From the NCBI GenBank assembly GCA_015711875.1, contig JACVJG010000231.1, positions 1 through 5,543 on the forward strand: DNA of 5,543 nucleotides, read 5' to 3'. The first letter of the stretch is position 1; each line of letters begins with the position of its first letter. This DNA comes from Candidatus Solincola jinzensis (lineage in GTDB: Bacteria > Actinomycetota > Geothermincolia > Geothermincolales > RBG-13-55-18). The notes beneath the pieces were generated by a model, which saw only the letters and a list, made by a program, of their open reading frames with translations, did no database searches and was not told where the DNA came from. The position numbers and the translations under genes are program-made. Shown here in pieces: positions 1-5,525 of the stretch.

Positions 1-1107
1 CGGGAGAGATCGGACGAGCGCGTGAACTCGCGCAACGGCCACCGCATGAGGCCCTGGGACACGCGGGTGGGAACCATCGACCTTGAAATCCCCAAGCTCA
101 GGCAGGGCTCCTACTACCCCGCATGGCTGCTTGAACCCCGCCGGCGGGCGGAGAAAGCGCTCATCTGCGTGGCGGCCGACTCCTGGCTGGCCGGCATCTC
201 CACGCGGAGGGTGGATAAGCTCATCAAGGCCCTGGGGATCGAGGGGATATCCAAGTCCCAGGTGTCCCGCATGGCCAAGGTCCTGGACGAGATGGTGGCC
301 TCCTTCAGGAATCGGCCCCTGGATTCTGGCCCTTACACCTACCTGTGGCTCGATGCGCTCGCCCAGAAGGTGCGCGAGGGCGGCAGGGTGGTGAATGTGT
401 CCTGTGTCATCGCCATCGCCGTCAACGCTGAAGGGCACCGCGAGGTCTTGGGTGTAGACCTCATAACCACAGAGGACGGCGCGGGCTGGACGGCTTTCCT
501 GCGGGGACTGGTGGCCCGCGGGCTCTCCGGGGTATCTTTGGTCATCTCCGACGCCCACTCCGGGCTTAAGGACGCCATCGCCTCTTGCCTGCCAGGTGCG
601 ACCTTCAAGAGGTGCCGCACCCACTTTGCCCGCAATCTCCTTACCAAGGTCCCCAAGGCCTCCCAGGACTTGGTAGCCACCTGCGTGCGCACCATCTTCG
701 CTCAGCCCGACAAAAAGAGCGTCCTCTCCCAGCACTCCGCCGTGGTGGAGCAACTCTCTTCGCGCTTCCCGGAGGCTCAGGAGATGCTCGCGGAAGCCCG
801 CGACGACACCCTGGCCTTCGCCTCCTGCCCCAAGGCGCACTGGCTCAAGATCTGGTCCAACAACCCGCTGGAGCGGCTCAACCGCGAGGTGCGCAGGCGC
901 ACAGACGTCGTCGGCATCTTCCCCAACCGGGCAGCGGTGATGCGCCTGGTCGGCGCCGTCCTGGCCGAGCAGCATGACGAATGGATGGCCTGTCGCCGGT
1001 ACATGAGCCTGGAATCGCTCGCCAAAGCCAGGATGGAAAAGATCGAGGGGAACGCTTTCGAGACATCAGAGAAGGAGGTGAAGGAGTTAGTACCGGCAGC
1101 AGTCTAG
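1..1107 (+). CDS. IS256-family (Mutator-type) transposase, 5' end cut by the window edge
   Basis: DDE transposase that excises and inserts its own IS element. The frame is open to base 1, and the residues before the GTG at 22 (RERSDER) still match the family, so the gene begins upstream; GTG 22 is not the true start. Counting from that codon, the catalytic residues are Asp111 (in YLWLDAL), Asp177 (in VISDAH) and Glu284 (in NPLERLNRE). The D-D spacing of 66 equals that remembered for IS256. The family's C/D(2)H signature is present as CRTH at 198-201, between the second Asp and the Glu. An N-terminal stretch, PWDTRVGTIDLEIPKLRQGS, and the segment RRRTDVVGIFPNRAAV are hallmark blocks of actinobacterial-like members. 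Visible length is 368 aa against roughly 400-420 for the family, so about 40-60 residues lie outside. The C-terminus looks complete and there is no internal frameshift, so the element may be functional. Confidence 0.95.
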   Translation, partial: RERSDERVNSRNGHRMRPWDTRVGTIDLEIPKLRQGSYYPAWLLEPRRRAEKALICVAADSWLAGISTRRVDKLIKALGIEGISKSQVSRMAKVLDEMVASFRNRPLDSGPYTYLWLDALAQKVREGGRVVNVSCVIAIAVNAEGHREVLGVDLITTEDGAGWTAFLRGLVARGLSGVSLVISDAHSGLKDAIASCLPGATFKRCRTHFARNLLTKVPKASQDLVATCVRTIFAQPDKKSVLSQHSAVVEQLSSRFPEAQEMLAEARDDTLAFASCPKAHWLKIWSNNPLERLNREVRRRTDVVGIFPNRAAVMRLVGAVLAEQHDEWMACRRYMSLESLAKARMEKIEGNAFETSEKEVKELVPAAV

Positions 1108-1170
1108 GCTGTCATCAGGAGAGGGATGGTACGATGGGGCCCAATACACCACTTGACGGGACTTGGCCCC
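1..1170 (+). mobile_element. IS256-family insertion sequence, right-hand part
   Basis: The transposase gene defines the element; its left end lies outside the window. About 40 bases after the transposase stop, the stretch at 1145-1170 (tacaccacttgacgggac, then ttggcccc) resembles the right-end terminal repeat of actinobacterial IS256-type elements as I remember them (TACACCAC followed by a GGGACTTG-like core). I therefore put the right boundary near 1167-1171. The exact end and the 8-9 bp target duplication cannot be fixed without the left end. The ferritin promoter at about 1228 lies outside the element. Confidence 0.65.
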
Positions 1171-1182
1171 CCGCTAGTCCCG
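1157..1182. repeat. 7-bp perfect inverted repeat at the IS right end
   Basis: CGGGACT at 1157-1163 pairs with AGTCCCG at 1176-1182 across a 12-base C-rich loop. It straddles the inferred IS boundary. There is no T tract after it, so it is not a standard intrinsic terminator. It could be a structure that blocks read-through or translation across the IS end, or a coincidence of the terminal repeat with flanking DNA. Confidence 0.4.
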
Positions 1183-1227
1183 CATCGCTGTGCATGCGAG
1201 CCGTGTCCGTCTTATGATATCGATCCT

Positions 1228-1256
1228 TTCAAGATGGGTATTATCTCTTCTATAAT
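1228..1256 (+). promoter_or_regulatory. Candidate sigma70-type promoter for ferritin
   Basis: A perfect -10 hexamer, TATAAT, lies at 1251-1256. A weak -35, TTCAAG (1228-1233, 3 of 6 matches to TTGACA), sits 17 bp upstream. Transcription would start near 1263 and give a leader of about 60 bases before the ferritin ATG. The AT-rich character of 1239-1260 stands out from the GC-rich surroundings. The weak -35 may mean that an activator is needed or that the -10 dominates. Confidence 0.6.
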
Positions 1257-1257
1257 A
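1239..1257. promoter_or_regulatory. Operator-like dyad overlapping the ferritin -10
   Basis: TATTAT at 1239-1244 and ATAATA at 1252-1257 form a perfect 6-7-6 inverted repeat, 19 bp in all, covering the -10 hexamer. The inner 15-mer at 1241-1255 (TTATCTCTTCTATAA) matches 9 of 14 defined bases of the PerR box TTATAATnATTATAA. It fits the Fur 19-bp box less well. Placement over the -10 suits repression by an iron- or peroxide-responsive Fur-family protein, which commonly controls ferritin-like genes. AT-rich dyads also arise by chance around -10 elements, so this is only a candidate. Confidence 0.35.
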
Positions 1258-1285
1258 AGAATGGAAGGAAGCAGAGAAAGCATCG

Positions 1286-1303
1286 CCGGTGGAAACCCCC
1301 CGG
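1286..1303 (+). other. Hairpin in the ferritin 5' leader
   Basis: CCGGTGG (1286-1292) can pair with CCCCCGG (1297-1303) around an AAAC loop, with one T:C mismatch. The 3' arm takes in the first two G of a GGAGGA (1302-1307). The likely working Shine-Dalgarno, AAAGGA at 1312-1317, is 8 bases before the ATG at 1326 and is left free. A role in mRNA stability or translation is possible but unproven. Confidence 0.3.
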
Positions 1304-1325
1304 AGGATATGAAAGGATAGAGAAG

Positions 1326-1838
1326 ATGATCTCGGAAAAGATGCAGGAGGCGCTCAACGACCAGATGAAGTGGGAGTTCTACAGCGAGTTCCTCTACCTG
1401 GCCATGGCCGGATACTTCAAGTCCAAGAGCCTGGACGGGTTCGCCAACTGGATGATGGTCCAGACCCAGGAGGAGCACGCCCATGCGGTTATGTTCTTCA
1501 ACTACATCGCCGACGCCGGCGGCAGGCCGGAGGTGCGCGCCTTCGACCAGATGGAAAACGAGTACGATTCGGTGACCGACGTCTTCCGCAAGACGGTGGA
1601 GCACGAGAAGCTGGTTACGCGGCGCATCAACGACCTCATGACCCTGGCCCTGGAGGAGAAGGACTACGCCACTGCCGGCTTCCTGGACTGGTTCGTGAAG
1701 GAGCAGGTGGAGGAGGTGGCCTCGCCCCAGAAGATCCTGGACCAGCTGGAGTTGGTGAAGGAAGAGGGCAACGCGCTGATGATGCTCGACCGCGAGCTGG
1801 CCCAGAGGGTCTTCAACCCGCCCGTTCAGGCTGAATAA
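1326..1838 (+). CDS. ftnA: Bacterial non-heme ferritin (FtnA type)
   Basis: Cytosolic iron-storage protein that oxidises Fe(II) and deposits ferric mineral inside a 24-subunit shell. The 170-aa length is normal for the family. A four-helix bundle spans about residues 1-155. The ferroxidase ligands sit at exactly the positions known for E. coli FtnA: Glu17, Glu50, His53, Glu94, Gln127 and Glu130, plus conserved Tyr24. The C-site acids Glu49 and Glu126 are also present. No haem-ligand Met in the bacterioferritin position was evident. The start is supported by this numbering match and by AAAGGA 8 bases upstream. The gene is monocistronic: it has its own promoter-like -10 at 1251 and an intrinsic terminator 21 bases after the stop. 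Iron- or peroxide-dependent control is plausible from the dyad over the -10. Nothing appears degenerate despite the IS element about 155 bases upstream. Confidence 0.97.
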   Translation: MISEKMQEALNDQMKWEFYSEFLYLAMAGYFKSKSLDGFANWMMVQTQEEHAHAVMFFNYIADAGGRPEVRAFDQMENEYDSVTDVFRKTVEHEKLVTRRINDLMTLALEEKDYATAGFLDWFVKEQVEEVASPQKILDQLELVKEEGNALMMLDRELAQRVFNPPVQAE

Positions 1839-1858
1839 ATCCTTGCTCTGCGATGTTC

Positions 1859-1881
1859 GGGGCCCCAGGCCCCCTTTTTTT
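1859..1881 (+). terminator. Rho-independent terminator of the ferritin gene
   Basis: GGGGCC (1859-1864), a CCA loop and GGCCCC (1868-1873) form a perfect 6-bp GC stem. One C and then seven T (1875-1881) follow. It begins 21 bases after the ferritin stop codon. It should separate ferritin transcription from the downstream genes. Confidence 0.9.
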
Positions 1882-1970
1882 ATCGTGCGCTGCCGAGCGG
1901 GAGCGATCGGGTAGACCAACCCCGCGACCCGGGCGGAAGAAGCTTGTCTGGCGGTAAGCGGGCTCGGCTG

Positions 1971-1985
1971 TTATAAATATATATT
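1971..1985. other. A/T-only patch in the intergenic region 1882-2117
   Basis: Fifteen consecutive A/T bases (ttataaatatatatt) lie in otherwise GC-rich DNA. They include TATAAA (1972-1977) and TATATT (1980-1985), either of which could act as a -10, but I see no good -35 at 16-18 bp. TTGTCT at 1944-1949 is 22 bp from the TATAAA. The patch may be an upstream (UP-like) or promoter region for the genes that follow. The rest of 1882-1970 shows nothing I can support. Confidence 0.3.
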
Positions 1986-1992
1986 GACGGTG

Positions 1993-2118
1993 ATGGCCAT
2001 GGTGAAAGCGACGCGCGGAACCCGGTGCCGACGCGTTCGGGTCGAGCCGGTTGTTGGATTTCTGTCCGTGTTTGACAGGAATTCCCAGGCGATAAAAGAA
2101 CCAGGATTCGAGGCCTGA
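1993..2118 (+). CDS. Possible 41-aa leader ORF running into the radical SAM start
   Basis: An ATG at 1993 (a second in-frame ATG lies at 1999) opens a 41-codon frame, MAMVKATRG...KEPGFEA. Its TGA (2116-2118) overlaps the ATG of the radical SAM gene (2118-2120) by one base. Such TGATG junctions often mark translational coupling. This would help a downstream gene whose own Shine-Dalgarno is poor. Against it, the peptide is rich in Arg and Val, has no recognisable motif, its own ribosome site (GACGGTG) is weak, and open frames of this length are common in GC-rich DNA. It could be a leader peptide or chance. Confidence 0.2.
   Translation: MAMVKATRGTRCRRVRVEPVVGFLSVFDRNSQAIKEPGFEA
2072..2098 (+). 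promoter_or_regulatory. Weak candidate promoter for the radical SAM operon
   Basis: A perfect -35 hexamer, TTGACA, lies at 2072-2077. The best downstream -10 is TAAAAG (2093-2098, 4 of 6) at a short 15-bp spacing. It would give a leader of only about 13 bases before the ATG at 2118. The poor spacing keeps confidence low. The A/T patch at 1971-1985 is the alternative promoter region. Confidence 0.22.
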
Positions 2119-3620
2119 TGAAAGTACTTTTCGTCCACTCCGAGCAGGACCCCTATTCCCATGACAAGCCCCTGGAGATACTGGAACGGGTGCAGTTCGG
2201 CATCTCCTACATCTCGGCTCTCCTGAAAAGCGAGGGGCACGAGACCCGCCTGGTGGTGCTGTGCGGGGAGACGGTGCCCCGCATCCTGGAGGCGGTGGAG
2301 GAGTTCAGCCCCGGGCTGGTGTGCTTCACCAGCGTTTACACGGAGCTCGCGACCATGTCCAGGGCGGCGGGGTTGGTGAAAAAGCGTCACCCCGAGATAT
2401 TCACGCTTCTGGGCGGCCCCCATGCTTCGTTGCGGCCGGACGACTGCCTGGAGGAGGGGCCCTTCGACGCCGTGTGCGTGGGAGAGGGCGAGTACCCGAC
2501 CCTGGAGCTGGCGGAGCAGTTGGAGGCGGGTCGATTCCCCTCGCGTATAGCCAACCTCATCATCAGGCGGCCGGACGGGAGCCTGGAGCGGAACGCGCCG
2601 CGTCCCTTCCTCGAGGACCTGGACGCGCTGCCTTTCCCCGACCGCGAGATGTGGATGCCCTGGGTAGCCAACCCCGTCTCCCGGCCGTCCATCCTCGTGG
2701 GCCGCGGTTGCCCCTTCAGTTGCACCTATTGCTGCAACCACGCGCTGCGCAAAGTGGCCCCTGGCAGGTACGTGCGCCTGCGCAGCCCGGAGAACATCGC
2801 CAGAGAGCTGGTGGCGCTCAAAGAGACGGAGCCCACCTTCGCCGAGGCCTATCTCGAGGTGGAGACCCTGGGCACGAACCGCGAGTGGGCGGCGCGGCTT
2901 TGCTCGGAACTCAAGAAGGCGAACGCGGGATTCGCGGTGCCGGTGTCCTTCGGGGCCAACCTTCGCGTCACCCCCAACGCCGATTACGAGGACCTTTTCG
3001 CTATGCTCGCGGACGCCAACTTCCGCTTTATAAACATCGGGCTGGAGTCCGGGAGCGAGCGCATACGACGCGAGGTATTAAACCGGCGCTACTCTAACCA
3101 GGACATCATCAGCGCGGTGGAGGCGGCGCGCCGCCACGGCATGCAGGTGGGCATCTACAACCTCATCGGCTTGCCGGGGGAGACGCCGCGCGATTTCCGC
3201 GAGACGGTGAAGGTCAACCGCGCATGTCAGCCGGACTGGTTCCTGCTCTCGGTGTTCTTCCCCTACCCGGGGACCGCGCTCTACGACACATGCCTGGAGA
3301 TGGGCCTGCTGGACAAACCACTGGACTCTTATATGGAGCGCAGGAGGCCGGTGCTGGAGCTGCCCGGTTTCAGCAAACGGCAGGTAGGAAGGCGGCGGGA
3401 CTGGTTCCCGCTGATGGTCTACCGGGGGCACCGCCCGCTCAAGGAACTGCTGTGGCTGGTGGCCATGGCCAAGATCTATTCCAACCACCGCTTGGCCGAT
3501 ATGCACCGGCGGCTCATGGAAAGATACCACGCCAGGAACGGCAGGGATTTCAGCCTGTCGCCGGAGATGGCGTTCCACGACGCCTGCTGCCATACGGCGG
3601 GGGAAAGGCGGGGTGAGTGA
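2118..3620 (+). CDS. B12-binding-domain radical SAM protein, substrate unknown
   Basis: Predicted cytosolic iron-sulfur enzyme that cleaves S-adenosylmethionine to start radical chemistry, with an N-terminal cobalamin-binding-type domain. Residues 1-150 form the Rossmann-like B12 domain, with the signatures LGGPHAS at 98-104 and VGEGE at 121-125. The radical SAM core covers about 185-400. Its [4Fe-4S] cysteines are Cys198, Cys202 and Cys205 (CPFSCTYC), followed by GLESGSE at 308-314 and GLPGET at 351-356. No DxHxxG base-off cobalamin motif is visible, as in many class B members. A C-terminal extension (about 400-500) has no motif I recognise. Length, 500 aa, is ordinary. The ATG at 2118 is chosen for the immediate family-like start MKVLFVHS; its ribosome site is weak (AGGA 11 bases away, or GAGG 4 away). 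The stop overlaps the start of the next gene (TGATG), implying co-translation. Members include methyltransferases, ring-forming enzymes and hopanoid or chlorophyll enzymes, so the reaction cannot be named. Confidence 0.92.
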   Translation: MKVLFVHSEQDPYSHDKPLEILERVQFGISYISALLKSEGHETRLVVLCGETVPRILEAVEEFSPGLVCFTSVYTELATMSRAAGLVKKRHPEIFTLLGGPHASLRPDDCLEEGPFDAVCVGEGEYPTLELAEQLEAGRFPSRIANLIIRRPDGSLERNAPRPFLEDLDALPFPDREMWMPWVANPVSRPSILVGRGCPFSCTYCCNHALRKVAPGRYVRLRSPENIARELVALKETEPTFAEAYLEVETLGTNREWAARLCSELKKANAGFAVPVSFGANLRVTPNADYEDLFAMLADANFRFINIGLESGSERIRREVLNRRYSNQDIISAVEAARRHGMQVGIYNLIGLPGETPRDFRETVKVNRACQPDWFLLSVFFPYPGTALYDTCLEMGLLDKPLDSYMERRRPVLELPGFSKRQVGRRRDWFPLMVYRGHRPLKELLWLVAMAKIYSNHRLADMHRRLMERYHARNGRDFSLSPEMAFHDACCHTAGERRGE

Positions 3621-3949
3621 TGGCCGAGCATGTCCACCAGCCCCTGGAGGAGGAGGTAAGGAGCATCGCCGGCTATTATATGGTGCTCGAAGAAGGCGTG
3701 TTAGAATACAAGGACCGCCAGGTGCTCTACCTGGTGCAGATGGCGGCTATCGAGACCTCGTGCTGCGGAAGGGGAGGCATGGGGTTCATCTACGTACCCG
3801 GATACGTCACGGCCTTGAAGGCAAGGCGCAACCGGGACGGGCTGTGGGTCTCGGACGTGGAAAGAGTGGAGGGGGATGAAGACCGCGCGGAGATAACCAG
3901 GCTTCTCAGGGCCAGGCATCCCGGGTTTCACCAGGTCAACTTCGCGTGA
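3620..3949 (+). CDS. Small conserved-looking protein with SCCGxGG motif, unknown function
   Basis: A 109-aa soluble protein with no signal peptide or membrane segment. ATG 3620 is preferred over the GTG at 3617 because it overlaps the preceding stop (TGATG); GGGGTGA just upstream can serve as ribosome site. An N-terminal helix (about 5-20) is followed by an apparent beta-rich core: EYKDRQVLYLVQ (29-40), then TSCCGRGGMGFIYVPGYV (46-63), then LWVSDVERV (75-83). A charged helix follows at 85-100. The adjacent pair Cys48-Cys49 with Gly50, Gly52 and Gly53 suggests a metal, iron-sulfur or persulfide site. I have an unverified memory of small uncharacterised anaerobe proteins carrying SCCGxGGC and VPGY; here the third Cys would be Met54. 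Coupling to the radical SAM gene suggests a partner or accessory, but this is inference. No function is assigned. Confidence 0.85.
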   Translation: MAEHVHQPLEEEVRSIAGYYMVLEEGVLEYKDRQVLYLVQMAAIETSCCGRGGMGFIYVPGYVTALKARRNRDGLWVSDVERVEGDEDRAEITRLLRARHPGFHQVNFA

Positions 3950-4063
3950 TCTCCGGAAAGCCGGCCAGAGGAGGGTGTCGGTTTCTTGCATAGATCAGCT
4001 TGAAGGCTCGGGGAAAAAGCGTAGTTCGACCCAGGCAACGCTCGAGGGAAGGGAGGAAAGGAC
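3950..4063 (+). other. Intergenic gap before the HMG-CoA-synthase-like gene
   Basis: These 114 bases hold no gene I can support, no T-tract terminator and no convincing promoter (TTGCAT at 3986 and TTGAAG at 4000 lack a matching -10). The gap ends in a strong Shine-Dalgarno, GGAGG at 4052-4056, 7 bases before the ATG at 4064. Read-through from the radical SAM genes is therefore possible, though the gap is wide for a tight operon. Confidence 0.5.
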
Positions 4064-5524
4064 ATGGTAGGTATCACCTCGTTCGGCGGATACGTGCCCC
4101 GCTACCGCCTGAACCGCATGATCGTCTTCGGCAGCATGGGGTGGTTGAACCCGGTGATCATCACCAACGCCAGGGGCGAGAAGGCGGTGGCCAACTTCGA
4201 CGAGGACGCCATCACCATGGCGGTGGCGGCGGGCATGGATTGCTTGAGGGGGATCGACCGCTCAGGCATCGACGCGGTGTATTTCGCCTCCACCACCGCG
4301 CCGTACAGGGAGCGGCAGAACGCCAACATCGTGGCAGGGGCCCTGGGGGCCAGGGAGCAGATCCGCACCGCGGATTTCTCGGCCTCGCTCAAGGCGGGCA
4401 CCACGGCGCTGCTCTCGGCGCTGGAGTTCGCGGCCGCCAACCCCGGAAGCAAAGCGGTGGTCTGCGCCGCCGACTGCCGGTTGGGCAAGATGGCCTCCAC
4501 CCAGGAGATGGTCTTTGGTGACGGCGGGGGAGCCGTCGCGGTGGGGGACAGCGACGTCATCGCCGAGTACAAGGGATGCTACTCGGTATCCTATGACTTC
4601 GTGGACCACCTCCGGGGGGCCAACACCAAGTACGACCGCATGTGGGAGGAGCGCTGGATCCGCGACCTCGGTTACCAGAGCTTCATACCCGAGGCGGTCA
4701 ACGGGTTGTGCGCCAAGTACGGCCTGAGCCCCACCGACTTCGACAAGGTGGTCTACCCCTGCTATTACGGCGGCGCGCGCAAGAAGATCAACACCATGTT
4801 CGGGGAGGACCCGGCGAAGGTGCAGGACGACATGCTGGCCACGGTGGGCGACACCGGCACCGCGCATCCCCTGCTTATGCTGGCGGCCGCGCTGGAGACC
4901 GCGCAGCCGGGCCAGAAGATACTCCTGGTGTCCTTCGGCAGCGGATGCGACGCCATGTGGTTCGAGGTGACCGATGCCATCTCCAGGATGCAGGACGGCC
5001 GTGGCGCCTCCCGTTGGCTGGCCCGCCGCGCCGACCTCGACAACTACCAGAAATACCTGGTGTGGAGGGGCATGGCGCCACCGGAGCTAGGCCTGCGCGG
5101 CGAGGTGGACAAGGAGACCCGCTGGTCGCTGGTCTGGAGGGACCGCAAGTCCATACTGGGTCTTTGGGGCGGCAAGTGCAAGGCCTGTGGCACCCAGCAG
5201 TGGCCGGCGCGACGCATGTGCGTGAACCCCGACTGCGGCGCCATCGACCAGTTCGAGCCCGTGTACCTCGCGGACAAGGGCGGGACCATCTTCTCCTACA
5301 CCGGCGACATGCTGGCCGCCTCCCTCAACCCTCCCGCCGTATACGGCACCGTTTCCTTCAACGGCGGAGGCCGCACGGTGCTGGACTTCACCGACTGCAC
5401 GGTGGAGGTCCTGGCGGTGGGCAAGCCGGTGGAGTTCAGCTTCCGCATCAAGTTCTACGACCCCAAGCGGGACACCACCTTCTATTACTGGAAGGCGGTG
5501 CCGGTGAGCGAGGAGGTGGGATAA
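4064..5524 (+). CDS. HMG-CoA-synthase/thiolase-like domain fused to DUF35 zinc-ribbon OB-fold
   Basis: A 486-aa soluble fusion. Residues 1-310 have the HMG-CoA-synthase-type thiolase fold: ITSFGGYVPRYRL start, FGDGGGAVAV at 151-160, VGDTGTAHPL at 261-270 and SFGSGCDAMWF at 290-300. A linker (311-350) leads to a zinc ribbon with Cys372, Cys375, Cys386 and Cys391 (CxxC-x10-CxxxxC). A DUF35 OB-fold (about 396-480) follows. In archaea, separate HMG-CoA synthase, DUF35 and thiolase proteins form a complex with a shared CoA site; here two of the parts are joined. By my alignment from memory to S. aureus MvaS, the catalytic Glu79, Cys111 and His233 are replaced by Thr77, Leu109 and Tyr231. Ordinary acetyl transfer through a Cys thioester therefore looks impossible. 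It may be a structural partner or an altered (for example aldolase-like) acyl-CoA enzyme. ATG 4064 has GGAGG 7 bases upstream. The next gene starts one base after the stop. Confidence 0.9.
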   Translation: MVGITSFGGYVPRYRLNRMIVFGSMGWLNPVIITNARGEKAVANFDEDAITMAVAAGMDCLRGIDRSGIDAVYFASTTAPYRERQNANIVAGALGAREQIRTADFSASLKAGTTALLSALEFAAANPGSKAVVCAADCRLGKMASTQEMVFGDGGGAVAVGDSDVIAEYKGCYSVSYDFVDHLRGANTKYDRMWEERWIRDLGYQSFIPEAVNGLCAKYGLSPTDFDKVVYPCYYGGARKKINTMFGEDPAKVQDDMLATVGDTGTAHPLLMLAAALETAQPGQKILLVSFGSGCDAMWFEVTDAISRMQDGRGASRWLARRADLDNYQKYLVWRGMAPPELGLRGEVDKETRWSLVWRDRKSILGLWGGKCKACGTQQWPARRMCVNPDCGAIDQFEPVYLADKGGTIFSYTGDMLAASLNPPAVYGTVSFNGGGRTVLDFTDCTVEVLAVGKPVEFSFRIKFYDPKRDTTFYYWKAVPVSEEVG

Positions 5525-5525
5525 G

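Noticed and set aside
1126..1320. 64-codon + strand frame between the transposase and ferritin
   Set aside because: It crosses the inferred IS end, the ferritin promoter and the leader; composition is mixed and no motif is seen.
1302..1320. Mini-ORF ATG AAA GGA TAG behind GGAGGA in the ferritin leader
   Set aside because: The GGAGG is only 2 bases from this ATG, too close for normal initiation, and the peptide is 3 residues. Most likely incidental.
1212..1919. 235-codon open frame on the - strand
   Set aside because: It lies antisense to the ferritin, whose identity is certain, and runs through its promoter and terminator. The Leu/His/Val-rich translation is typical of the opposite strand of GC-rich coding DNA.
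1984..1989. TTGACG as a -35 element
   Set aside because: No -10-like hexamer occurs 15-19 bp downstream.
1971..2741. 256-codon open frame on the - strand
   Set aside because: Antisense to the N-terminal half of the radical SAM gene; low-complexity translation with no motif.
2261..3097. 278-codon open frame on the + strand
   Set aside because: Out-of-frame shadow of the radical SAM gene, Gly/Arg/Ala-rich with no family signature.
3951..3970. Small CCGG-AAAG-CCGG hairpin after the CC-motif gene as a terminator
   Set aside because: The stem is only about 4 bp and no T tract follows.
4000..4521. 173-codon + strand frame starting in the gap before 4064
   Set aside because: It overlaps the HMGS-like gene in another frame, and the translation is Gly/Arg/His-rich low complexity. 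The strong ribosome site serves ATG 4064.
4262..4867. 201-codon open frame on the - strand
   Set aside because: Antisense to the HMGS-like domain; GC-codon artefact.
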